Shown piece after piece: positions 15,371-23,541 of a DNA stretch of 43,119 bases (the stretch's first letter is position 1; every line of letters begins with the position of its first letter). Position numbers and translations under genes: made by a program. The stretch is from assembly GCA_016934055.1 (NCBI GenBank), contig JAFGTR010000100.1, positions 1-43,119 of the forward strand, written 5' to 3'. Under the pieces are notes generated by a model. The model saw only the letters and a list, made by a program, of their open reading frames with translations, was not told where the DNA came from and searched no databases. The DNA comes from Bacteroidales bacterium. GTDB lineage: Bacteria; Bacteroidota; Bacteroidia; Bacteroidales; UBA10428.

Positions 15371-17584
15371 TTACTTTACAAACTCCGAAGGCAGCACCCC
15401 GAATTTTTCCCTGAAGCACTTGGCGAAATAGGACAGATTGTTGAAGCCAACTTCATAAGCTATTTCGGCTATGTTGCCGTAATTTTGCTTTAATAATTGT
15501 GCAGCGCGTTTCAGCCTCAGGCTGCGGATTAGTTCTCCCGGTGATTGGTTGACCAGCGCCTTCAGTTTGCGGAACAGCTGCATCCGGCTCATGTTCATTT
15601 CAGGGAACAGATTGTTTACATCGAATTCACAATCGCCCATATTTTTTTCAATGACTTCAACAGTCCTTTTCAGGAATTTTTCATCTGCCGATTTAACAAT
15701 GATTTTCCCCGGTTCCATTTCAACCAATCCTGAATACTTTTCTCTTAACTTTTTTCGTTGTTCAATTAGGTTTAATGATCTGACTTTCAACTCCTGAATG
15801 TTGAACGGCTTGGTGATATAATCATCGGCTCCGGTTTCCAGTCCTTCGATTTTATTCCCGGTTTCAGCTTTGGCAGTGAGCAAAATTAATGGTATATGAC
15901 TTGTGCTGACATCCGATTTCAGCTTTTTGCATAATGCTATCCCATCCATTTCAGGCATAATAACATCTGAAATTATGAGATCAGGGATGAAAGCATTGGC
16001 CATTTCCCATCCTTCTTTTCCATGTCTGGCTTCTTTAATGATATAGTCTTTTCCAAAGTTTTCCGCAATATGCTGTCTCACATCATCATTATCCTCAATG
16101 ATCAGAATAACTGACCTGTCAATATTCTTTAAATCTAAATCTTCCTCAATGTCATTTACTGACTTATTTTCAGAAGACCTGCATTTTATGACCAATGAAT
16201 CATCTTTGATTTCATCTGGTTTAACGATCACATAGTCATGTTCTTTGAGATGGTCCTTTCCCAGGGGGAGCTTTATGATAAAATTGCTGCCTTTACCTGG
16301 CTTGCTTTCAACGGTTATGGTGCCGTGTTGTAATACGATCAGTTCCTTTGTCAGCGATAATCCGATTCCTGTACCGCTTTTGCCCTCATTCATGGTATCA
16401 TTTACCTGGTAAAACCTGTCAAATATTTTATCAAGCTGTTCGGCCGGTATACCCCGGCCGGAATCCTGCACAAATATTTCAAGAAAACCGGATTTCTTGT
16501 CTCCGTTATACTTTGCAGTAATATTTATCCTGCCTTTTTCGGGTGTGAATTTAAACGCGTTGGTTAACAAATTGGTTATGATCTTTTCCAGTTTGTCACG
16601 ATCAAAATAGGTAATAAGTTTCCCTTCCGGTATTTCAACACGATAATTTATTTTCTTTCTTTCAGCCAGCGGGGCAAAACTCCTTGCGACCATCTGTATG
16701 GTTTTGCAAATATCATATTCCGATAACTCAATTTTCAGCTTGCCGGCATCTATTTTCGATAAATCAAGCAATTGGTTAACAAGTCCAAGTAAACGAACTG
16801 CATTGCGGTACATGATTTCCAGATGATCACGATCCTTTTCTTCAATATTTTCCTGCAGCAGCATCTCTTCAATCGGGCTCATAATAAGCGAAAGAGGAGT
16901 ACGAAACTCATGGGAGATATTGGAGAAAAATCGGGTCTTCATCTGGTCCATTTCCATTATCTGGTAATTCTTCTTTTCCAGTTCCGCAGTGCGCTCTTTT
17001 ACTTTATCTTCAAGTGTTTGTCTCAGATTTTCGAGGTGCATCATTGAATCGTATGCACGTAGACTGGCTAAAGTAACTGTGAATAATTTAAAGGTTGTAA
17101 GTTCAGTTTTTGTTTTATAATCATTGATTTCATATTCGGTGATGACTTCCCTTTCGGGTGCCTGACCGGGATATCCTGTTCTGAGTACGATCTGTGTCAG
17201 GCTGTTATGCAGTTTATTGCGTATATATTTAACAAGTTCAAGACCGGCATTGTTTGATTCCATCACCACATCCAGAAAAATCAGGGCTATATCAGGATGC
17301 TCAGTCAGCACATTAATGGTTTCTTTGGCCGAATATGTATGCAGAAATTGGATTTCTTTGTTTTTATAAGTAAATCCCTTCAGTGCCATGCGGGTAACGC
17401 TGTGCACATCCTCTTCATCATCCACCACCAGCACTTTCCATCCTTCTTTTTGTTCCGTCGGTATGATTCGTTCTCCGGTTTCCTGTAAGGTGTCTTCTTT
17501 CGGTTCATCAGAAAAAAGTTTTTGGTTGTCCTTTGCTTTATCCTGATCCGGATCAAACAGGTTTTCTTTAAACTCGATGTTCAT
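15371..17584 (-). CDS. Sensorless hybrid: REC-HisKA-HATPase-REC-AraC regulator
   Basis: A 737-residue cytoplasmic signalling protein. Domains in order: N-terminal receiver (49-~170; VLVVDDEED, phospho-Asp105 in IFLDVVM) followed by a DUF3369-like linker (RTGYPGQAPEREVI ... YKTKTEL); coiled coil; HisKA with His225 in FSNISHEFRTP; HATPase with ITNLLTNAFKFTP (N box) and DSGRGIP, GTGIGLS (G boxes); second receiver (490-610; IIEDNDD, Asp540 in IISDVIMPEMDG, Lys592 in TKPF); C-terminal AraC-type HTH (~640-737; NNLSYFAKCFREKFGVLPSEF). There is no signal peptide, membrane segment or periplasmic sensor. The first receiver could be the input for the propeller kinase encoded immediately upstream. Start at MNIEFKEN is the first in-frame Met. 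Confidence 0.93.
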   Translation of the reverse strand: MNIEFKENLFDPDQDKAKDNQKLFSDEPKEDTLQETGERIIPTEQKEGWKVLVVDDEEDVHSVTRMALKGFTYKNKEIQFLHTYSAKETINVLTEHPDIALIFLDVVMESNNAGLELVKYIRNKLHNSLTQIVLRTGYPGQAPEREVITEYEINDYKTKTELTTFKLFTVTLASLRAYDSMMHLENLRQTLEDKVKERTAELEKKNYQIMEMDQMKTRFFSNISHEFRTPLSLIMSPIEEMLLQENIEEKDRDHLEIMYRNAVRLLGLVNQLLDLSKIDAGKLKIELSEYDICKTIQMVARSFAPLAERKKINYRVEIPEGKLITYFDRDKLEKIITNLLTNAFKFTPEKGRINITAKYNGDKKSGFLEIFVQDSGRGIPAEQLDKIFDRFYQVNDTMNEGKSGTGIGLSLTKELIVLQHGTITVESKPGKGSNFIIKLPLGKDHLKEHDYVIVKPDEIKDDSLVIKCRSSENKSVNDIEEDLDLKNIDRSVILIIEDNDDVRQHIAENFGKDYIIKEARHGKEGWEMANAFIPDLIISDVIMPEMDGIALCKKLKSDVSTSHIPLILLTAKAETGNKIEGLETGADDYITKPFNIQELKVRSLNLIEQRKKLREKYSGLVEMEPGKIIVKSADEKFLKRTVEVIEKNMGDCEFDVNNLFPEMNMSRMQLFRKLKALVNQSPGELIRSLRLKRAAQLLKQNYGNIAEIAYEVGFNNLSYFAKCFREKFGVLPSEFVK

Positions 17585-17618
17585 AGTTTGGATGGTTTTA
17601 TTGTTAAAAATAGGTTTT

Positions 17619-17650
17619 ACCCCCTAAATCCACCCAAGGGGGGACTTTTT
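17619..17650. repeat. CCCCCTAAATCCACCC repeat / hairpin
   Basis: ACCCCCTAAATCCACCCAAG then GGGGGAC can fold with C-run against G-run, and its core CCCTAAATCCACCCA recurs in reverse at about 12358-12376 (TGGGTGGATTTAGGG). It lies between the two co-oriented signalling genes and may act as a partial terminator. Confidence 0.55.
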
Positions 17651-17712
17651 CGCAGTATATTATTTATTACTTTTTCATTTTCACATTTTTTTCTTTTTAA
17701 CCCATCTGCGTT

Positions 17713-20700
17713 TCAGTGGTCCTCCCCCTCCGGGATAGTCAGAGGGGTGAGTGCAGGCAATCTTATATTGAATACCACACCTTCCCCTTTTTCACTTTTG
17801 CATTCAATATTCCCATTTAGCTTTTGTGTGATCAGGTTGTAAACAATATGCAATCCCAGTCCTGTTCCTGTCTTTTTGTTGGTTGTAAAGAAAGGATCAA
17901 ATATTTTCTTCAGGTTTTCTTTGGCAATACCTTTCCCGTTATCACTGTATTCAATGGTAAGTTCTCCGTTCTTGTCAAAAGCTTTTATACTTATCTTTCC
18001 TTTCTGTTTTTCGTTGAAACCATGGGTCAGACTATTGATAACAAGATTGGTTATCACCTGCGAGTATACTCCGGGATAGCCGTCAATTTCAAGTTTGTTA
18101 TCTATATCAAGGTTGACTGATATCTTTCGGTTTTTTAGTTTCGGGTACAGGCTCCGAATGATGTCCCCGGTATAATCCTTAAGCTTAAACAGACGTTTTG
18201 ACTCCAGTGACTGGTCAATGGAAATTTGCTTGAAGCTCTGCACCATTGCGGCTGCCTTTTCCATATTCGACATAATAAGTTTTACGGCCTGGTTTGAATT
18301 GTTCAGGTATTCCTTGAACTCAGCCCGGCTTATCTTATTATCCTTAAAGAGATCCGCCATCCTATGGGTTTCTTCCAGTAAACCCGAAGCGGCCGTGATG
18401 GTAATGCCAACCGGGGTGTTTATTTCATGCGCAACCCCGGCAACCAGTCCGCCCAGAGATGCCATCTTTTCCGATTCGATCAGTTGTTTCTGGGTATGCT
18501 GCAGATTTTCGAGTGTTGTCTCGAGTTCTTCCTTTTGCTGAAGGAGTTCTTCATTGGATTCTTCAATTTTTTCTTTCTGTTCTTCTATTTGCCTGGTTCT
18601 TTCTTTTACCTGTTTTTCCAGTTCGTTTTTCTCCTTTTGCAAACGCCACGTCCTTAATCGTATATATCCCCCTGTTAACAGAATGGCTAAAACAAAGTAA
18701 GAAATATAAGCAATCCGGGTTTTCCACCAGGGAGGATGTATGATGATGTCAACAGAAGTTCCTGTTTCATTCCATATATTGTTGCTATTGCTTCCTTTAA
18801 CGATGAATGTATATTTTCCGGGATCGAGATTTGTAAAGGCTGCGATCCGGTGTTTTGCATCTGTATATATCCACTCTTTATGGTATCCGTTAAGTTTATA
18901 GGCATACTGGTTTGCGGAAGGATCGTTATAGCATAATGATGCAAACTCGAAGGAAATATCATTCTGGTTGTATTTGAGCTCTATTTCCCGGGTATAGGAA
19001 ATGTTTTTCGATAATAGTGATGATCTCTGCGTATCGGGTTTAACTGATTCGTTGAATAATTTAAAATCTGTAATTACGATTTCAGGAACATATGTATTTA
19101 TCTTAATGCTGTCGGGGTTGAAACTGTAAAATCCGCCCGAACCTGCAAAATACATAATGCCATTGTGGTATAAAGATGCTGTCTGATTATGGGTCATTAT
19201 CGGAAGCCCGCTCCGGGTAGTGAATTTATCCGCTTTAAAATTTTGCGTGTCAAACCTGTATAAACCGCTGCTGGTGCCCAGCCACAATATATTTTTATGA
19301 TCAATCTCCATGGACATCACATTGATGAAATCATATCCGTTAGTCTGGGAAAAGTATCGGATCTCTCCTGTTCTGGTATCAGCACGCAATAATCCGGTTG
19401 ATGTTCCTGCCCATAAATACCCGTTATGATCTTCAATAATATCCATACATTTATATCTGCCTTTATTTTCAGTTGCCGGCAAAGGAACAAGCCTGGCATT
19501 GCCGGCCTTTTCATCGATCTCTATTCTATAGATACCCTGGTAATTTGTTCCTATCCATATATCTCCTGATCGGGTTATACAAATGGCTTCGACAGTACCC
19601 TGGTAAAGGTTTATGGGTTCGACTATAGGGATGAATCTTTCTTTTGATATGTCGTATATTAAAACGCCATTCATAAAGGATCCTATAACTATGAACTGAT
19701 CCTTGATTTCAAGTTCATAAACAGTAGAACTTAAAGTGTCATATTCCAATACACCTGTTGTGGCTATTATTTTAAATTTTTTATCATGCATATTAAAACG
19801 AAAGAAACCTGCCTTCGTTCCGAACCATAAATTACCTGATCCGTCATAAATCATACTTTCAACTGAATTTTCCTCTGCTGAAGGGATTTCGGGCACAGGT
19901 TCATATGATTCGGTTTTAAAACTCCTTAAATCAATTCTGCAAATACCCCTGCAATCTGTACCGATCCATAAATTTTCCTGCTTGTCAATATACATATCGC
20001 TCCAGCGCCAGCTTTCTATTTTTTCCGGAATGTATCCCATATAGGGTTGGAAAAACTGAAAATCAGGTGAGAAATTGGTAATACCGTGATGTTCATATCC
20101 CTGCCATAAAAGGCCCGATCGGTCCTGCATCAGGCAATTAATATCAGTAAATGATTCTATTGCAGCAGGACTTGATCTTTTGAATGTATATTTCTCAAAT
20201 GCTGAATTACCGGCTTCATCTTTTACGATTCGCATCAAACCTCCATCCATCCCGAATGTGATTGCACCCACCCATAAATTCTGATCTTTATCTTTCAGAA
20301 AATCTGAGATCTCAAAAGGATTTTTCAGGGGCTTAAGAATGTTATATTTTATTTTAGTCAAAGAGGTCCGGGATTTGTTTAACCATTGTTCCACATCTTT
20401 AATTTGTGTTAAACTGTTATAATCACCCTGCCATATGTTTTTATCAATATCTTCTATAAAGCATGTTGCCCACGGACTTGTGCTGAGATTATGAATATCA
20501 TTAATATTCCCGTTCTTAATTACATAATTAATGTCTCTTTCGCTCACCCATATATTCTGATCCGGATCCTCATAAAGTGCAGTGACAACTCCATCACTCT
20601 TCAGGTTTATATATTGACTCAAATTCTCTATTTTGAAAACAGAATCAATTCCCGATCTTAGAATTGCTTCTTTATCTGGATATTCTGAGGAATCCCTGGG

Positions 20701-21153
20701 TGTCAGGCGGAGCAATCCACTGGCTAAATATAACCAGATTTCATTTCCGGAACTTAAAAGAATATTACAATAAGTTACAAATCCGGAGTGTAACAATGTA
20801 TCAGAAAATTTAAGGAATTGATCCGTTTCAGGGTCAAGTACAGATAATCCATTGGTAGTAACGATCCATAACAGCCCACTTTTATCTTCCATTATTGCTC
20901 CTACCCAGTGGCCGCACAGACTGTTGGTATTGTTTTCATCAGGCATGTAATGCGTAAATTTGTATCCGTCATATTTGTTTAATCCATAAGAGCCTATCCA
21001 TATAAACCCTTTCTGATCCTGTAACATGCACCGGGCCCAGGGAGCACTTAATCCATCTTCTGGTGTAATATGGTTCAGATACATGATTTGTGTCTGGCCG
21101 AAGCCGGATAACACAAATAATTTCAATATGCTAAACAGAAGTATTTTTTTCAT
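17713..21153 (-). CDS. Two-component propeller sensor histidine kinase, no receiver
   Basis: A 1146-residue membrane kinase. A signal peptide (LFSILKLFVLSGFGQ) precedes a periplasmic region of two-component-regulator propeller repeats (about 25-680; recurring blocks such as DQKGFIWIGSYGLNKYDG, DKSGLLWIVTTNGLSVLD and DHNGYLWAGTSTGLLR). A Y_Y_Y domain follows (about 735-800; ISFEFASLCYNDPSANQYAYKLNG). One membrane helix is at about 814-833, then a long Gln/Glu-rich coiled coil (about 840-890), HisKA with His909 in AHEINTPVGIT, and HATPase (NLVINS, DNGKGIA, GTGLGLHIVYN). It ends after the HATPase. Bacteroides-type hybrid systems of this architecture continue with receiver and AraC domains; here those lie in the separate protein 128 bp downstream. 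The ligand is unknown; in gut Bacteroides such sensors usually detect glycans. Confidence 0.93.
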   Translation of the reverse strand: MKKILLFSILKLFVLSGFGQTQIMYLNHITPEDGLSAPWARCMLQDQKGFIWIGSYGLNKYDGYKFTHYMPDENNTNSLCGHWVGAIMEDKSGLLWIVTTNGLSVLDPETDQFLKFSDTLLHSGFVTYCNILLSSGNEIWLYLASGLLRLTPRDSSEYPDKEAILRSGIDSVFKIENLSQYINLKSDGVVTALYEDPDQNIWVSERDINYVIKNGNINDIHNLSTSPWATCFIEDIDKNIWQGDYNSLTQIKDVEQWLNKSRTSLTKIKYNILKPLKNPFEISDFLKDKDQNLWVGAITFGMDGGLMRIVKDEAGNSAFEKYTFKRSSPAAIESFTDINCLMQDRSGLLWQGYEHHGITNFSPDFQFFQPYMGYIPEKIESWRWSDMYIDKQENLWIGTDCRGICRIDLRSFKTESYEPVPEIPSAEENSVESMIYDGSGNLWFGTKAGFFRFNMHDKKFKIIATTGVLEYDTLSSTVYELEIKDQFIVIGSFMNGVLIYDISKERFIPIVEPINLYQGTVEAICITRSGDIWIGTNYQGIYRIEIDEKAGNARLVPLPATENKGRYKCMDIIEDHNGYLWAGTSTGLLRADTRTGEIRYFSQTNGYDFINVMSMEIDHKNILWLGTSSGLYRFDTQNFKADKFTTRSGLPIMTHNQTASLYHNGIMYFAGSGGFYSFNPDSIKINTYVPEIVITDFKLFNESVKPDTQRSSLLSKNISYTREIELKYNQNDISFEFASLCYNDPSANQYAYKLNGYHKEWIYTDAKHRIAAFTNLDPGKYTFIVKGSNSNNIWNETGTSVDIIIHPPWWKTRIAYISYFVLAILLTGGYIRLRTWRLQKEKNELEKQVKERTRQIEEQKEKIEESNEELLQQKEELETTLENLQHTQKQLIESEKMASLGGLVAGVAHEINTPVGITITAASGLLEETHRMADLFKDNKISRAEFKEYLNNSNQAVKLIMSNMEKAAAMVQSFKQISIDQSLESKRLFKLKDYTGDIIRSLYPKLKNRKISVNLDIDNKLEIDGYPGVYSQVITNLVINSLTHGFNEKQKGKISIKAFDKNGELTIEYSDNGKGIAKENLKKIFDPFFTTNKKTGTGLGLHIVYNLITQKLNGNIECKSEKGEGVVFNIRLPALTPLTIPEGEDH

Positions 21154-21371
21154 CTGTTCAAAATATTATTTCCAAACAGTCTTTGTATAAAGAGATACTA
21201 TCAACAGCTTAATTACAGTAACGTTGACCTGTGTTTTTATTATGCACAAAATCTGAATGATAACAACTAATTGTATTAAAATCATTCACTACTGCCCGTT
21301 CAAAGGACTTTGTTTATTAAATGACTAATTTAAGAAGCCAGAAAACGTCAGGCAAACAGAAATGTAACAAT

Positions 21372-22934
21372 TCATGACAAACTTGTAACATCTTTGTCTT
21401 TCCATGGTCCGACATCATTCTGCCGGATCAGGATCCTGTATTTTTCGTTGTTTTTCATGTTCTTACCGAGTTGCCTGTTTATGCTCAGCATACTCAGCAT
21501 AAAGGAAAAGGCCTTATCCACGGCGATCTTTTTCTTTTTTATCAATGTCATAAGAAAGAAAAATAAGGCCCTTTTATCCCTGTCTTTTGTGAGGAGATAT
21601 TCATTCAGGATTATCAGTGTAAGGCTCATTTTTCTGTGAAATGATATGCTGCCGCCGGGTCGTGTGAAAGTGCCGTCAGAGAACAAGGCTTTTGCCTTTT
21701 TCAGGATGGTGTCATATGAGAACAGCCTGTTGACGGTAACGACATAGCGGTCGAACAGCTCAAGCTGCCCCATGTTCATGTAGTGGATGGTGGGGAAGAA
21801 TCCGTCGCCTATACTCTCAGACAGCTTAAACAGGCGGCCTTCCTTCCTGAGCCTGGCATTCAGCTCACTGCCCTGCGGTGCCGCCAGCAAATGCAGGTTC
21901 ACATTGGGCATTGCCGTCTTCAGCGAGAAGTCGTATATACGGTCGAGCTCGGCCGTTGTGTCATTATCGAAACCAACGATGAAAGAAGCGTTGATGTGTA
22001 TTCCTGCCCTGTGGATCTTTTGAATGGATTCAGCGAATTTTTCCCCTTCGCGGTTATGGTCTTTATGCATTTCGTGAAGGCTTTCAGGGTTAAGCGATTC
22101 AAAGCCGATGAGGATGTTAAAACAACCGGCATCGGCCATTTCCTGTAACAAAGCTTCATCGTCAGCCACGTCAATGCTGGCCATACATGCCCATGAGACT
22201 CCCAGGGGCTTCAGCTTTTGCATAAGATCCCGGGCGTATTTCTTATTGATGGTAAGGTTATCATCCACAAAAAAGACATATTTCGAAGGCAGGTGCCTGA
22301 TCTCTTCAATCACATTGTCAATATCCCTGAACCGCATTTTGCGACCGAACATCTTTGGCACCAGGCAAAAATCACAGTTGAACGGACAGCCCCTGGTTAT
22401 CTGTATGGCAACCTGGAATATGGTTTTCATGTTCACCAGGTCCCATCGTGCCGGTTTCGGATTTTTGTAGTCGTATTTGGATTCGGCTTCATACTTTTGT
22501 CTGAGGCATCCTTGCTCAAAGTCCCTGAGACACGGCTCCCATATGTTCTCTGCTTCTCCTGTCACAACGGCATCGGCGTGTTCAAGATATTCGTCAGGCA
22601 GCATTGAAGCGCTGACGCCTCCCATCACCACCGTCGCTCCCTGTGACCTGAACCGATCACCGAGTTCAAAGGCTCTGTCCTTTGTGGCCATAAGGGTTGT
22701 GATCCCGACAATATCAGGCTTGTAATCAAAGGGGACAGGTTCTGATTCCTCATCCATAATGCGTATTTCATAGTTGTCAGGAGTAATGGATGCAATAACA
22801 GGTAGTGCCAGGGGGATCATCAGCCTTTTCTTTCCGAACATCAGGGCAAGCTCCGCATGGGCTGTGTAACCGATGTAGTGTTGCCGGGGACTGACAAGGA
22901 GCAGTTTATATTTCTTTATGTTGCTATGAGGCAT
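21372..22934 (-). CDS. B12-binding domain radical SAM protein
   Basis: A 520-residue enzyme starting at MPHSNIKKYKLLLVSPRQ; the alternative Met nine codons upstream is less likely. N-terminal cobalamin-binding Rossmann domain (about 9-140: PDIVGITTLMA, VVMGGVSASMLPDE, VVTGEAEN), then the radical SAM core with the [4Fe-4S] cluster motif GCPFNCDFC (Cys183, Cys187, Cys190), and a C-terminal helical region resembling DUF4070 found in the same class. The DxHxxG cobalamin motif is not evident (DEESEPV at the expected place), as in many members. Such proteins are often methyltransferases or lipid modifiers (the hopanoid and bacteriochlorophyll enzymes are relatives). The substrate cannot be deduced. 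It is monocistronic. Confidence 0.92.
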   Translation of the reverse strand: MPHSNIKKYKLLLVSPRQHYIGYTAHAELALMFGKKRLMIPLALPVIASITPDNYEIRIMDEESEPVPFDYKPDIVGITTLMATKDRAFELGDRFRSQGATVVMGGVSASMLPDEYLEHADAVVTGEAENIWEPCLRDFEQGCLRQKYEAESKYDYKNPKPARWDLVNMKTIFQVAIQITRGCPFNCDFCLVPKMFGRKMRFRDIDNVIEEIRHLPSKYVFFVDDNLTINKKYARDLMQKLKPLGVSWACMASIDVADDEALLQEMADAGCFNILIGFESLNPESLHEMHKDHNREGEKFAESIQKIHRAGIHINASFIVGFDNDTTAELDRIYDFSLKTAMPNVNLHLLAAPQGSELNARLRKEGRLFKLSESIGDGFFPTIHYMNMGQLELFDRYVVTVNRLFSYDTILKKAKALFSDGTFTRPGGSISFHRKMSLTLIILNEYLLTKDRDKRALFFFLMTLIKKKKIAVDKAFSFMLSMLSINRQLGKNMKNNEKYRILIRQNDVGPWKDKDVTSLS

Positions 22935-22975
22935 AGTACAAATGTAATTGGTTTTGAACACTTTTCTTTATCTTT

Positions 22976-23212
22976 AACAGCTGTTGCATTAATTTTTCTC
23001 CTCCCCGCGGTCTGTCATTGCTGCTGCTTGTAGGTCCTTCCATCATCTGGTGCCCGGAATTCATCGGGTCGGGCGAGGTCATCCTGGCTACGCGTACAGG
23101 AGCGATCCTGGGCATCGGCGTCATCTGGGCCGTGTGGCTGATCATCGGGTTGTATGTTGTTATGCCACGATTTTATACAAAACCGGTGGCCGGGCTGCTG
23201 CGGCCGCACTAA
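22976..23212 (+). pseudogene. Nramp-family metal transporter remnant
   Basis: A plus-strand frame of ~79 codons reads ...SPPRGLSLLLLVGPSIIW, then EFIGSGEVILATRTGAILG and a hydrophobic stretch, ending MPRFYTKPVAGLLRPH-stop. The GP(S)IIW...GSGEVILATRTGA pattern is the first-helix region of Nramp/divalent-metal transporters, which are ~400-450 residues long. No ATG precedes it in frame (only TTG at 23018 or an ATT), and everything after the first two helices is missing. The basic Pro-containing tail may be the original C-terminus joined by an internal deletion, which is inference. It is divergent from the radical SAM gene and followed at once by a 50-bp tandem repeat. Surely not a functional transporter. 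Confidence 0.6.
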
Positions 23213-23217
23213 ATTAT

Positions 23218-23325
23218 CGGGGCTGGTGATGTGCAATGCTATTGTTTCTACCATAATGCCGCCCCTCCGGGGCTGGTGATGTGCAATGCCATTGTTTCTA
23301 CCATAATGTCGCCCCTCCGGGGCTG
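23218..23325. repeat. 50-bp tandem repeat with GCCCC-TCC-GGGGC palindrome
   Basis: Two 50-bp units (23218-23267, 23268-23317) differing at two positions, plus an 8-bp partial third unit. Each boundary carries the hairpin GCCCC-TCC-GGGGC (23261-23273, 23311-23323). The unit includes ATTGTTTCTACCATAATG. No spacers of the CRISPR type exist. Confidence 0.85.
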
Positions 23326-23354
23326 TACGATGGAATCAGGTGGTCAATCGTTTG

Positions 23355-23369
23355 AACCTCGAAGAGGTT
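23355..23369. repeat. Hairpin AACCTC-GAA-GAGGTT
   Basis: A perfect 6-bp stem with a 3-nt loop. The same element, slightly altered, occurs at 33343-33356 and 33404-33418. Confidence 0.65.
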
Positions 23370-23541
23370 GAAGGATTAAAATCGTTAAAACACTATAACA
23401 CACCAAAACAAACAAAGCAGGTTCATTACCGTCATCAGAATAACTTTAAAATATGATGAAACAGGTTATTTTTAAAAGTATCTGGTTTTTCCTACATTTA
23501 CAGCTGTAGAAACAGGTTAATATTTTTTAGCTTCTTTTGTT

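Noticed and set aside
22924..23254. Minus-strand frames antisense to the Nramp remnant
   Set aside because: Pro/Asp/His-rich composition typical of antisense readings; the plus-strand frame carries a recognisable family motif instead.
23218..23325. Possible CRISPR array (tandem 50-bp units)
   Set aside because: Units are contiguous and near-identical over their whole length with no variable spacers, and no cas gene is nearby.
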